Origin: Chara braunii
Lineage: Eukaryota > Streptophyta > Charophyceae > Charales > Characeae
Reading direction: 5' to 3'
NCBI GenBank assembly: GCA_003427395.1
Contig: BFEA01000390.1
Coordinates: 1,429,919 to 1,456,480, forward strand
DNA length: 26,562 nucleotides
Every line of letters begins with the position of its first letter. The stretch's first letter is position 1. Below are positions 10,018-18,134 of this stretch, in pieces. A program made the translations under genes and the position numbers. The notes under the pieces were generated by a model, which was not told the origin of the DNA, did no database searches, and saw only the letters and a list, made by a program, of their open reading frames with translations.

Positions 10018-10043
10018 GGGTCTCAACTGTCCTAAGTATAGAC
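9958..10043 (+). repeat. 16 bp direct repeat at the gag B / PLE junction
   Basis: TGTCCTAAGTATAGAC occurs at 9958-9973, inside the knuckle region of gag, and again at 10028-10043, exactly where gag homology ends and PLE-type coding begins. Copy A has only one related word (TGTCCCAAGTACAGAC, 2957-2972). Confidence 0.85.
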
Positions 10044-10845
10044 GGGGTCCCACTCCCCCTTGTCCTGCTCCCCCTCCCCCTCCTCCCCCAACAGCGCCAT
10101 TTGGTAGGCCATGTTATAACTATGGGGAGTATGGGCATTTCGGACGAGATTGCCCGCATAAACAAAATGCCAAGTACTGGCAAGGTCAAGCTCGCGTAGG
10201 CAATGGATCAGCGAGCTACGGACAACGTACCTACAACCAGCCAAGTGGTGAAGGCGATGATCGGATGAACAGGCTGCAAATGTTTGTCGAAAACCAACAG
10301 CAGGAGGCACGAAGAAGAGAGAGGAGCAAGAGAAGAAACGGCAAGATGAAGTGCAACAGAGGTTAGAAGAAGCAATGCAGAGGAAGGAAGCGGAAAAACG
10401 GAGAGCACAGGCAATTATGGAGGCAACGGCAGCGCAAGGGTTCACCAAACTGATGACAGCGCTAGAGGAGAAGATCAAAGACCATGTTCACATGACGCTC
10501 ACTGCATTAGAAGAGAAGAACGCAAGATTGCATGAGAGCCTGATGAGGTTCCTAAACGCACCGAGGGACTTACCAAGAAGGCCTAGAGGTGGACCATATA
10601 CAGGCCCAAAAAGGAGGCTCAATCCTGACGATCATGAGCGGGAAGCTGATGTCACGGAGAGGAGTGCGGCCACACCTATTACCAAGGATGGTAATGTCGA
10701 GGAAAGGGAAGGAAACAATAGCGGCAGCTACGATGTAGAAAGGAGCTGTTGCCTCTTGCTCCAAGGAGGGAGTGATCGAATTTGTCCTCTAAATATGAGA
10801 GAGTATGCAAGCAAAGCAAGGCCCAAAACTCAAACAATTGTGTAA
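10044..10845 (+). pseudogene. PLE N-terminal part: degenerate CCHC knuckle and coiled coil
   Basis: After a Pro-rich run (PCPAPPPPPPPTAPFGRP) comes CYNYGEYGHFGRDC at 10112-10153. It matches CX2CX4HX4C except that the second Cys is Tyr (TGT to TAT), so zinc binding is probably lost. A Gln/Glu/Arg-rich segment follows. Near 10310 the frame shifts, and the coiled coil goes on in the frame from 10351 (QQRLEEAMQRKEAEKRRAQAIMEA, then LTALEEKNARLHESLMRFLNAP). A basic, low-complexity tail ends at 10843-10845. Such a nucleic-acid-binding N-terminus could hold template RNA. I do not recognise a specific family beyond the knuckle. It could instead be a fragment of another retroelement. Confidence 0.6.
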
Positions 10846-11046
10846 AACGAAAAACATCAAGTGGGGTTCGAAGGCTCAAGCAATCACAAGGACTTGGTGG
10901 CGGCGAAGACGAGAGTGGCTTATGATGGGTGGCTCATTGAAACTGATAGCAATGGGAGTAGGGAGAACAGAATGTCGAGAGTTGATACTGCACCTCATGC
11001 TATCTGACAGTGTACCCCCCCAACACGGTATCTTTGGGACAAGCTC

Positions 11047-11925
11047 GTGTTTTATATGGGGCTTCAAGATAGCGTTTGGGGGACATATGGTTTAACGAAT
11101 TTTAGGATTACCATTGTATGCTTCCTCCTGTTGGTGTTGAGTGGCCTGGTTCCGTGGGCCAGGAAGATACTCATGTTTACCCCTGCAGGTCACGATTTTT
11201 TCGACCTTAGGGGACCTGCGGTATATTGCTTGGTATCGCCCTGGTGCAAGAGAACGTACATCGGACAAACAAGTCGAGTTGCAGGAGAGAAGTGGTGGGA
11301 ACACATTCGGTGTTCCGAGATTGGTACCTACAGAAATGCGAGTTTTGGATGGCAGAAGTACCTTGTCCTCCCTATAACAAGGGGGGCTAAAGATGGGACT
11401 GCAAGTGCTAGACAAGACTCATCTATAGATTTTCCCCAGCACTCAATGTGGTCGGCCGAGGTGCACGAACAAAACGTAGGACTAGACTCCGTAAGAAAGA
11501 AAGAGAAAAGAGAATTGTCGGCACCAGCGTACAGGAAAGGGGTCATGTCCTTCGTACTTGTGGGTAACGAGAGGTGGTACTTTAGTCTAGCAGAGTTCTT
11601 GGTGGAAGCGTTTGCAGCAGGGGCGAAGGTTGTCAAACTCGCGTCATCCGATGGTGAGGTGTGGGGTGAGAAGTGGTCTATTATTCGAAGGAAGCTCGAA
11701 ATGTCAATTGTCACGGGTGATGAGGTGAAACTCCCTCTAGGAAGATCCAAGCAGCTCCTAGAGAGAGGAGGCACATTCACAATATTGCCAATTGTGAAGA
11801 CCATGAGTGCAAGGTGTAGAGGGAAAGGTTACCTTCCATTGTTACTCAAAATGCCGAGGAAGCAAGCAAAGCTTAAGCCACCAGTACTTCCTAAAGTCCT
11901 ACCCGTTAACGCTACGCAATTTTAG
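11047..11925 (+). pseudogene. PLE GIY-YIG endonuclease region
   Basis: The signature reads AVYCLVSPWCKRTYIGQTSR at residues 58-77 (about 11218-11277), followed by EKWWEHIRCSEIG. The two halves AVY and YIG, about a dozen residues apart, and the downstream W-x-E-H-I match the GIY-YIG family, which nicks target DNA to prime reverse transcription. The first Gly is Ala here, and the usual Arg of the (E)R-W-x-E-H stretch is Lys, so catalysis is doubtful. The rest (about residues 120-290) is basic and ends KPPVLPKVLPVNATQF, with a stop at 11923-11925. The first codons may not be a true start, because the frame probably continued from upstream before decay. Confidence 0.72.
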
Positions 11926-12068
11926 GAAACGTACGGGTCACTACAGGAGCGCCCAAATCCATCCAACTAGAAACGTTTCTACTCTATATTCTTTTCCGCG
12001 GCCGATAGCTGGGCCAAGTACTGGTGGTTTAAGTACTTCGATATAGCTAAGCTAGTCTTCCTATACAA

Positions 12069-13061
12069 ATGCCTAGGGAGTTCAAAACCAAGGCTACAAG
12101 GACCCTGAAGGAGAAGATTGCTGCAGTAATCAGGAAGAAGACCGGAGTGAATATATGAATGAAAGTCAATGTGGGAGTGAAGTAGAGCCACCAGCCGAGG
12201 AAGAGGAACATTCACGACATTGTAGTGTTGTGTGTAGACAAGAGCAGAATACACCCAGTGTTGAAGACAATGCTACGACGCCCGGTGCGAGTGGTGTGGA
12301 AGAAGAATAGGACTGTCGAACAAGTCCTGACCAACCATCGTAAGGCAGCAGGGTTGGCTAGTGCGCAGTGTACTTGTAGCCATGATCAGCTGCCGAGAAT
12401 GGAAGGACGTGTTAGCACGCATTGCGCAATGCTCCGTTGTTCCCCTGTTCTTGCATAACGGCAAGAATATTGCACAGAGTGAAGTTGATACAAGACAAGT
12501 AGAAGTGCAGCAAGCTGTTGGACGACCCTTGGAGGCTGTCATGAAGAGAGACCCGATCCAGATGGCAGACCGAGGCTATTTTCAGGACAGCATTTCCGAC
12601 CATGCAGGGACCAGACTGGCGTGCTCAGAAGAACAAGCGTGTATGCTAGCAGCGATGATGAGCCACCTGGTGGTCGTCCCAGTGAATAGGGACCTGGGTG
12701 ACCTAGTGGTCATGTGTCCTTCGATGTACCACTATGGCCTTCAGATGATGTTCAATCTCAATATCGCCTACCAGCAGGTTCCAAAAAAGTCTGAGAGTGA
12801 GGTGCTAGCTCTGGTGAAGACAAAGTTCTGGGCCTTAACAAGATTGGGGCCTGGAATCCGTCAGCCAAGCTTGGGTTGCCTAAGCACAAAGATCTGACAA
12901 GGTGGAGGCCTGTTGCACCACCGTGCATGGAAGGATCAAAGACCACTGGGAGGAGGCTAGCACGAGCACTGAACTTTCTGCTTGAGAGAACCCTCAAAGC
13001 CAAACACTTCAACCTTAATGCTACGACATTGCTGAAACAAAATTTGGAGATGGCAGGATGA
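12069..13061 (+). pseudogene. PLE linker and RT N-terminal region (several frames)
   Basis: Pieces in three frames together give the region between nuclease and RT palm. MPREFKTKATRTLKEKIAAVIRKKTGVN comes first, then RPVRVVWKKNRTVEQVLTNHRKAAG and CTCSHDQLPRMEG in another frame. The frame 12361-12897 then carries VVPVNRDLGDLVVMCPSMYHYGLQMMFNLNIAYQQV. This last stretch lies where PLE RTs carry their DKG-type motif followed by a conserved C-P-x-x-Y. Here Asp-Lys reads Asn-Arg. After a shift near 12870, LPKHKDLTRWRPVAPPCMEGSKTTGRRLARALNFLL gives the RPV/RPI block typical of RT motif 1-2. A TGA at 13059-13061 closes the frame. Confidence 0.68.
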
Positions 13062-13064
13062 AAG

Positions 13065-13552
13065 TTGAGTATTTTCGGGAAGAAATCGATGGCCCAAGCC
13101 ATTGATTGGCTGCTGCAACAGTGGGAGATAAAGGGTGTTTTCAAGCTGAGCCTTAGTAGAAAAGGCCNAGTTGTGATCCTCAACCAGAAGAGNCTTGGAC
13201 CANACTATGTTACAGTCAAGTTTACCCAGATCCGACAGATGGTCAGCTTCGAATTGGACAACACGTACATAATGCGTAAGGCAATGATTCTCAAGCAGAT
13301 TGTGCGCATTGAGTATTTTCGGGAAGAAATCGATGGCCCAAGCCATTGATTGGCTGCTGCAACAGTGGGAGACAAAGGGTGTTTTCAAGCTGAGCCTTAG
13401 TAGAAAAGGCCAAGTTGTGATCCTCAACCAGAAGAGCCTTGGACCAGACTATGTTACAGTCAAGTTTACCCAGATCCGACAGATGGTCAGCTTCGAATTG
13501 GACAACACGTACATAATGCGTAAGGCAATGATTCTCAAGCAGATTGTGCGCA
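13065..13552 (+). repeat. 244 bp tandem duplication with three N bases
   Basis: 13065-13308 and 13309-13552 are near-identical, both beginning TTGAGTATTTTCGGGAAG and ending CAGATTGTGCGCA. I see one clear base difference (GAGATAAAGG against GAGACAAAGG), plus Ns at 13168, 13193 and 13203 in the first copy only. These are the only ambiguous bases in the window. Low divergence and Ns on one side point to an assembly or gap-filling duplication as well as to a real one. Confidence 0.95.
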
Positions 13553-14054
13553 TCCCAATGGTGAAGAATTGCAGGCCCTCACTGCCTGCATACTGTGTGC
13601 GAAGCGCGAAGTTGACTTTATAAACTCGGGCACTGATCAGAGGCTGGTACATGGAGTCAGATTGGTGGATGACGTCACGATACCGGTTGCATGTGCCATG
13701 TACGACCATCGGAGTATAACAACAGCGAAGGGTATGCATCAGAGTTTTGCGAAGACGTATGGGGAGCAGCTTGTTCTAGTACGAACTGATGATGGTTCCA
13801 ACTCCTGGGATTTCCTGGGGACCAGGGCTGCAGCGTTACCAGGCCCGATCAAGTTCGTTATCTGTCCCAAGCATACGAATGAAGGGGTAACGCTGAAGGA
13901 ACCACCTACCTTCAGGTGTTTCCAAGACTTCTCTTCGTATTCAGATAAACGAGCGAAAGCAGGCCCGGTGATTGCTGCTCTTCACAGGATTAAGCAACAT
14001 CAAGCGACCCAGCAACAGGAGTCCCAGGGACGCTTTCCATCAGCATTGAGCTGA
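13065..14054 (+). pseudogene. PLE RT palm and thumb, duplicated and frameshifted
   Basis: KSMAQAIDWLLQQWE.KGVFKLSLSRKG, then VTVKFTQIRQMVSFELDNTYIMRKAMILKQIVRIPM, is encoded. DNTY...LKQ...IPM is characteristic of Penelope-type RT. A missing base after the IPM codons (about 13560) moves the reading into the frame of LQALTACILCAKREVDFI. The catalytic box is RLVDDVTIP, with VDD at 13665-13673 in place of the commoner Y/F-x-DD. Thumb-like text follows: SWDFLGTRAAALPGPIKFVICPKHTNEG, RCFQDFSSYSDKRAKAGPVIAALHRIKQHQ, ending at 14052-14054. The first part is present twice because of the 244 bp duplication, which also breaks the frame. Confidence 0.75.
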
Positions 14055-14570
14055 AGCCTTTTCCAATGCTCTGGCAGCATTTGCCAGGGCCACTGGTTCA
14101 TTCAGAGCAGCGTTGAAGACGCTGACTGAACAACTGGTTAAATCATTGAATGGTAGACCTGCCGAGGGGGACAGAAGAGCTACAGTAACTGAGGAAGAGA
14201 GGCAAGGGGGGAGGATGTGAGAAGCGGCATGCAAGCAGCCATGTACAGTAACGTAGATAGGCAGAGGTGACCTGGGAACGGGAGGTGCAGGCCCCCTGGC
14301 GGTAGGCCCCGGTAAGGACGGGGTTGTACATTAGTCGTAAGGCAGACCCCCACCCAGAGAGTGAGCACTGGGCAGTACACTAAACACGTATAGGAAGAAT
14401 AGGTAGCCGAATAGTAGGAGAGGATGTAGTTCAGTCGCGAGTAGGGGATACGCGGAAAATATGGGAAGACGAGGTAGATGTAGGAGGGAGTAACGGGTAT
14501 CAGGTGTATACTAGCAGGTGAGTAGGCAATAGGGGCTAGTCCAGCGTCATCAGGACCAGTAGGGTTGGAG
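14055..14570. other. 3' flank of the PLE, no gene seen
   Basis: GT- and AGG-rich sequence with no recognisable protein or RNA. By position it would be the 3' untranslated region of the PLE. It leads into an 83 bp tandem duplication. Confidence 0.4.
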
Positions 14571-14736
14571 CCGGTTCATTGGTGGGTGGGACGTTTCAGA
14601 CTGGCATGTACCTAGCGTGTAAGTCAGGCCTGGTATGACAAAAAGTTTATGGCCCGGTTCAGTGGTGGGTGGGACGTTTCAGACTGGCATGCACCCAGCG
14701 TGTAAATCAGGCCTGGTAAAACAAAGAGTTTATGGC
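14571..14736. repeat. 83 bp tandem duplication downstream of the PLE
   Basis: 14571-14653 and 14654-14736 both start CCGGTTCA(T/G)TGGTGGGTGGG and share GACGTTTCAGACTGGCATG and TCAGGCCTGGTA. Seven or so substitutions separate them. Confidence 0.93.
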
Positions 14737-15030
14737 CCCAGATGAGCCTACTTTGCAGCGTAGACTTCTACCACCGGCCACTACACGTGCGGATTTGAAT
14801 TCCTGGCGGGAAAAAGCGCACACATGAGGTTGTTAGAAAGAATAGGCGTGCGTACGTGCACGCCAGGTCAGTTACAAGTGAGCACAGTTGGCACCCGCCC
14901 AGCCAGTTGCTGTACTCATGCCGCCAGAGTGCAGACGTGGAGGCTGTACCGACTATATGTTCAGAGGGCAAGGCCAGAACGGCCCTCTTTGCTCTGGGTG
15001 GATAGCTATGGTGGATGCAGGATTGTGGTT

Positions 15031-15080
15031 GCCCCTTGATAAGTCCTGGTGCACAGCCAGACCAAAGGCGTCGGGGAATG
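15031..15080 (+). ncRNA. Hammerhead ribozyme-like motif 1 (core mutated)
   Basis: Read as type I, the 5' strand of stem I is GCCCC (15031-15035) and pairs with GGGG at 15073-15076. The core strand is TTGATAA (15036-15042) where the family has CTGANGA. Stem II is GTCCTGG with CCAGAC around a 7-base loop, with one bulged C. CAAA (15063-15066) stands for GAAA. The cleavage triplet GTC is at 15070-15072. Every element is in the right place, but three core bases differ, so it is probably inactive. It aligns base for base with motif 2, which is mutated at different positions. Confidence 0.6.
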
Positions 15081-15228
15081 TAGGCGTTGAGCTGATTGTC
15101 CGTGCAGGTGCTTTACTGCTCATCATTGAGACATGGACGCATAGCAATTGGCCTCACTGTTTGAATTCAATTCAATACTTCTTCTTCTGAAGGCAGGGAG
15201 GTATGATCGGTGGGCCGCAAGGCGAGGG

Positions 15229-15296
15229 ATGTGTGGAAAGCCCCCTGAAGATGATCGGAGCGCAACCGATCGAAACGCGTCGGGGAATGTGCGCGT
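15229..15296 (+). ncRNA. Hammerhead ribozyme-like motif 2 (best preserved)
   Basis: Type I layout: CCCC (15241-15244) pairs with GGGG (15282-15285). CTGAAGA (15245-15251) fits CTGANGA. Stem II is GATCGG with CCGATC around AGCGCAA. GAAA is at 15272-15275, then CGCG, then the cleavage triplet GTC (15279-15281). Outer stem I can continue as ATGTGTG (15229-15235) with TGCGCGT (15290-15296), using wobble pairs and an internal loop. One extra T at 15252 separates the core from stem II. Stem III is only two pairs, but ACGCGT is self-complementary, which would suit a dimeric hammerhead. PLEs are known carriers of minimal hammerheads. Confidence 0.68.
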
Positions 15297-15533
15297 GAGA
15301 TGAGATGAGTACGCGCTGCTATGTATTGATGAGCTTTCGAAGCGTGTACGAAAGGCAGTTGGCCACTGTTTTCACTATTCTTCTTCTTCCTCCTCTTTAC
15401 GACTGTCTTCTTCTTCTTCTTCTTCTTCTTTTGGCTTCTTCCCCTGCTTCTCCCACTTCCTCTCCTCTTCACCCACTAACACTCAAGAGGGGTAGATAGA
15501 CTGGTCGTGCCGTAAGGCGTCGCGAGTGCAAGG

Positions 15534-15575
15534 CCCCCCTGACGAGACCCCGGACATGAAAACACGCGGTGTGAG
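15534..15575 (+). ncRNA. Hammerhead-like motif 3 (cleavage side deleted)
   Basis: CCCCC, then CTGACGA (15539-15545) and GAAA (15558-15561), align with motif 2. Stem II is not convincingly paired. After ACACGCG the text jumps to GTGTGAGAG, so the GTC and GGGG of the cleavage side are missing. A relic recognisable only by comparison with motif 2. Confidence 0.45.
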
Positions 15576-15590
15576 AGCACAAAAAAAAAA

Positions 15591-16190
15591 GAAAAAAGAA
15601 ACCAGGCACATGTGAACTATTTGTACCGGAGGGGGGAAAAACGTGTCTGAATGCAACTTACCCGTTGCTTGTCGCTATTCCCCACTTTCTTTTCTCCCTT
15701 CCTTCTTCCTTATTTTCCCCCTACTTCCTTCTCATTCTCCTGCTGGCTCTGCTCTGCTCCGCTCCCATTTTCTTCCCTTCTCCTCTTTCCGGTAACAGCT
15801 TCCCGGAAACAAAACGCGCCCTCATCATGGACGCAGACAAACCATCTTTCCAGTTAGATACAGGCTTCCCCTGGGAACAACGCCGGAGCAAAGGGCGAGA
15901 ATGTGCAAAATGGAAGAGCGCCCAAACGATCAGATGAAAAGGGAAAAGGATCTTGGGTTGAGAGATTGTACGCACGAGAGAGAGGGGGGAGGGGAGCGGA
16001 GATCCTCTTCTATGCCAGCGCTTATGTACAGGTTCCTTTCGTTTCGCTCATATGCCTTCCTCACTGCTCTCTCGATGCAAACGTAACTCGTTAACCGGGG
16101 ATGGAGAGGAAGAGGAGGAAGATGAGAGAGTGAAAGGGTAACACGTATCGATCCAAAGGTTAACGCACATTCCCAACGTTGAACTCCGAT

Positions 16191-16191
<1 letters not shown>
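15591..16191. other. Unassigned region, no gene seen
   Basis: A pyrimidine-rich stretch (about 15675-15790) precedes an ATG at 15829 that opens 36 codons (MDADKPSFQLDTGFPWEQRR...). That reading has no recognisable domain and no support beyond being open. Nothing else stands out before the (CT)n tract. Confidence 0.4.

Positions 16192-16248
<57 letters not shown>
16192..16248. repeat. (CT)n microsatellite
   Basis: About 28 CT dinucleotides run directly into the adapter at 16249. Confidence 0.97.
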
Positions 16249-16250
<2 letters not shown>

Positions 16251-16286
16251 GTCTCTTATACACATCTAGATGTGTATAAGAGACAG
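16249..16286. other. Tn5 mosaic-end pair: Nextera mate-pair junction adapter
   Basis: 16249-16267 is CTGTCTCTTATACACATCT, the 19-base Tn5 mosaic end, and 16268-16286 is its exact reverse complement. This 38-base perfect palindrome is the circularisation junction of Nextera mate-pair libraries. It is therefore synthetic library sequence left in the assembly, not a biological palindrome or a native transposon end. The flanks may come from separate places several kilobases apart. Confidence 0.97.
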
Positions 16287-16851
16287 ACATACAGTACAGC
16301 GAGTTGTCCGCGACTTGTGCCCTTTCCAAACATGTAAAGAAAACCACTGCGCACGTGTGCGACTGTCCCCATCAAGCTCAGGGCAAGCAGCGCTTCGTGT
16401 CCATTGCGCACGTGTGCAGCTGTCCGAGATCTCTCCCCTCTCCTCTCCTTTTGCAATGCGGTCAGACACCTCATGGAGATGACCACAAAAACGAAAAGAC
16501 TTGTCGCCGGAAATAGAAAAAGAGGAAACACCGGCAAGCGTGTGCCTCGAGGCTTACGGATGATGAACAAAAACTCGACAAGACTACAGGAAAACAAAAA
16601 GAGAACAAAAGAAAAAGTTCGACAAGATCGAGAAAGCCCGCATGCAGATCGCGAATAAGAAAACATAACCTGAGGAGGAGGAGAAGGAAGCAAGGGCAGG
16701 ATGACGTTAACAACAACAAAAAGACTATCCCATAAAGAGTGCAGAGGATCGGATAAAAAGAGAGGAAGAAAAAGGGGGAGGGGAGATCAAAGAGCAGAAA
16801 GAAGGAGAGAAAGAGGTTTATCATAGAGACGATTTCGGGCAAAAGAAATTC
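16287..16851. other. Unassigned region with repeated CACGTG palindrome
   Basis: No gene seen. GCGCACGTGTGC occurs at 16349-16360 and 16406-16417, each followed by a GCTGTCC- or GACTGTCC-like word, giving two copies of a roughly 22-base block. The 12-mer has the palindromic core GCACGTGTGC-like with CACGTG, the G-box/E-box core. From 16480 on the strand is A-rich and purine-rich. Confidence 0.5.
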
Positions 16852-16913
16852 GGAGGGAGGAGGAAGAGGGAGGAGGAACAGGAGGGAGGAGGAAGAGGGA
16901 GGAGGAAGGAGGA
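16852..16913. repeat. Polypurine tandem repeat
   Basis: A nearly pure A/G stretch is made of two adjacent 29-base units starting GGAGGGAGGAGGAAGAGGG (16852 and 16881), identical over 27 bases, then GGAGG. Long homopurine mirror-like tracts can form triplex (H-DNA) structures. Confidence 0.9.
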
Positions 16914-17058
16914 CACCAGGACACCTTTGACCTTCCGGCACAGAGCCAACCACTCCAGTTGCGCAGCATTGCCTAAGTGCTACGCACCCAACGTCAGGGT
17001 ACCATACTGCAGGCGATACTCGCCCTAGGACATTTTCAACTGCTCAGTTGACGTAATT

Positions 17059-17120
17059 GCGGTCCGATATATCCAGGACTAGCCGCAAATGCGGTCAGAT
17101 ACATCCAAGAAAGTCCAGTG
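17059..17120. repeat. Imperfect ~32 bp tandem pair
   Basis: GCGGTCCGATATATCCAGGA (17059) and GCGGTCAGATACATCCAAGA (17091) head two adjacent related units. Confidence 0.75.
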
Positions 17121-17951
17121 TGGTGCGTACTGCCTCAACCAAGGTCGAGTGCAGGTGAGGTACGATAGGGCTTCATCCCACGAGAAAGACAACGTGTGAT
17201 TTGATACGATTCATTAATGTGATCGCTTTGGTTGTTAAGTGCAGATGAGAGATCATGCATCTGGACGAAATTACATTGCGATTCGATTCGATCATATCAT
17301 GTGATTGCTTTCCGGTTTTCTTTCACTAAAATTAACTGAAAAAAAGGAGGTAAACCAGTAAAAGCAATAAAAAACGGGGAAAAAAGGATGTCAAAACCGA
17401 AAAGGCAAAAAGAACAAAAACGAAGGCAAAAGATATTTACTAAAATTAACAGAAAAAAAGTGCCGTTGGACGCCGCGGGGGGGGAGGGACCACCGCCAAC
17501 GTTACCTGATAACTGTTTACCTCCCCAGGCCACGTCCACATCGTGACGTGCCAAAACACTTTTGCAATTTGGAAAAAATATATAACAAAGAAAACTAATG
17601 AAGACACTAGGCCGTTAAAAATTTTACTCGAAAAAAAAAAAAAAACGCAAAACCGCGATCACAATGACAGAAGCCACTCCAGAGGAAAAACCAAACAAAA
17701 CCATCTATATTGTCAGCCGTTTTCCTGGTCTGACAAAAGAGCAGACATACAAGCTATCCCCGTCTTATCAGTCAGTAGTAGGCACAAGCGGCATCACACT
17801 AAGGTTTGGCCATCTCCGGACAGGAGCTCTCTGCCAGTTTCCGATCAATCGCTGCAACCCCAGATCGAGTACAACGAAGCCACGAGGTGTGTTCCATTGT
17901 CCTATCTGTACCCCTTAATCACAGCAGATCGGCACACCTCTCTCGCCGACC
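17121..17951. other. Unassigned A-rich region, no gene seen
   Basis: It contains several poly-A runs (17339, 17630) and a G-run at 17480. Short open readings occur but lack any recognisable motif. Confidence 0.4.
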
Positions 17952-17969
17952 CTACTCCTCCTCCTCCTC

Positions 17970-18003
<34 letters not shown>

Positions 18004-18134
18004 ACATCATCATCAACATCATCATCACCATCATCACGAGCCATTACATTTATTACCATCGCCATCATCATCACTACCATCATCATCATCACCGTCGCCT
18101 ACCGTCTTACCACCACCATCATCACTATCACAAC
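17952..18134. repeat. Imperfect (TCC)n then (CAT)n trinucleotide repeat
   Basis: A short (CTC)n run passes into about 150 bases of CAT/ATC triplets with interruptions (CAA, CAC, TTA). A reading through it gives poly-His or poly-Ser, but codon-like behaviour is absent outside the repeat. Confidence 0.92.

Larger units (their letters stand above)
7854..10027 (+). mobile_element. Ty3/gypsy copy B, leader and gag only
   Basis: A second member of the copy A family lies in the same orientation. Similarity to copy A starts at GCCATAG (7854) and runs through the leader, gag and knuckle to about 10027, just past the gag stop. Pol is absent. The sequence switches there to the Penelope-like element, beginning with a repeated 16-base word (9958-9973 and 10028-10043). 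Copy B was either truncated by the PLE or joined to it by recombination or template switching. Confidence 0.85.
10028..14054 (+). mobile_element. Penelope-like element with N-terminal GIY-YIG, decayed
   Basis: The + strand encodes, in order, a Pro-rich stretch with a degenerate CCHC knuckle (10112-10153), a coiled coil (10310-10550), a GIY-YIG nuclease signature (11218-11310), a linker (12069-12400), and an RT of the Penelope type (about 12660-14000). In classical PLEs GIY-YIG follows RT. GIY-YIG before RT is the arrangement of the Naiad/Chlamys clade known from green algae and protists. At least five frame changes or stops, plus a 244 bp duplication, show it is inactive. Whether the knuckle and coiled coil belong to the same element is inferred from order and orientation only. 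Confidence 0.78.
14985..15590 (+). repeat. Three diverged tandem units carrying hammerhead motifs
   Basis: Units of roughly 210 and 290 bases begin near 14985, 15190 and 15487. The two complete ones share the order: a GG(G)AGGTATGATCGGTGG-like head, a GCCCC(C)TGA hammerhead core, GTCGGGGAATGT, TTGGCC(T)CACTGTTT, and a CTTCTTCTT tract. The third has the head (GGGGTAGATAGACTGGTCG, GCCGTAAGGCG) and core but no complete tail. The GCC-GCAA-GGC of unit 2 and GCC-GTAA-GGC of unit 3 are the same GNRA-capped hairpin. The array lies on the same strand as the PLE, about 1 kb beyond its RT. Confidence 0.72.

Noticed and set aside
14571-14736. Minus-strand hammerhead (GAAACGTC in the 83 bp units)
   Set aside because: GAAAC and GTC are present, but there is no CTGANGA in the right place and stem I does not pair.
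16249-16286. 38-base perfect palindrome as a native transposon end or regulatory dyad
   Set aside because: It is exactly two Tn5 mosaic ends head to head, the known mate-pair library junction.
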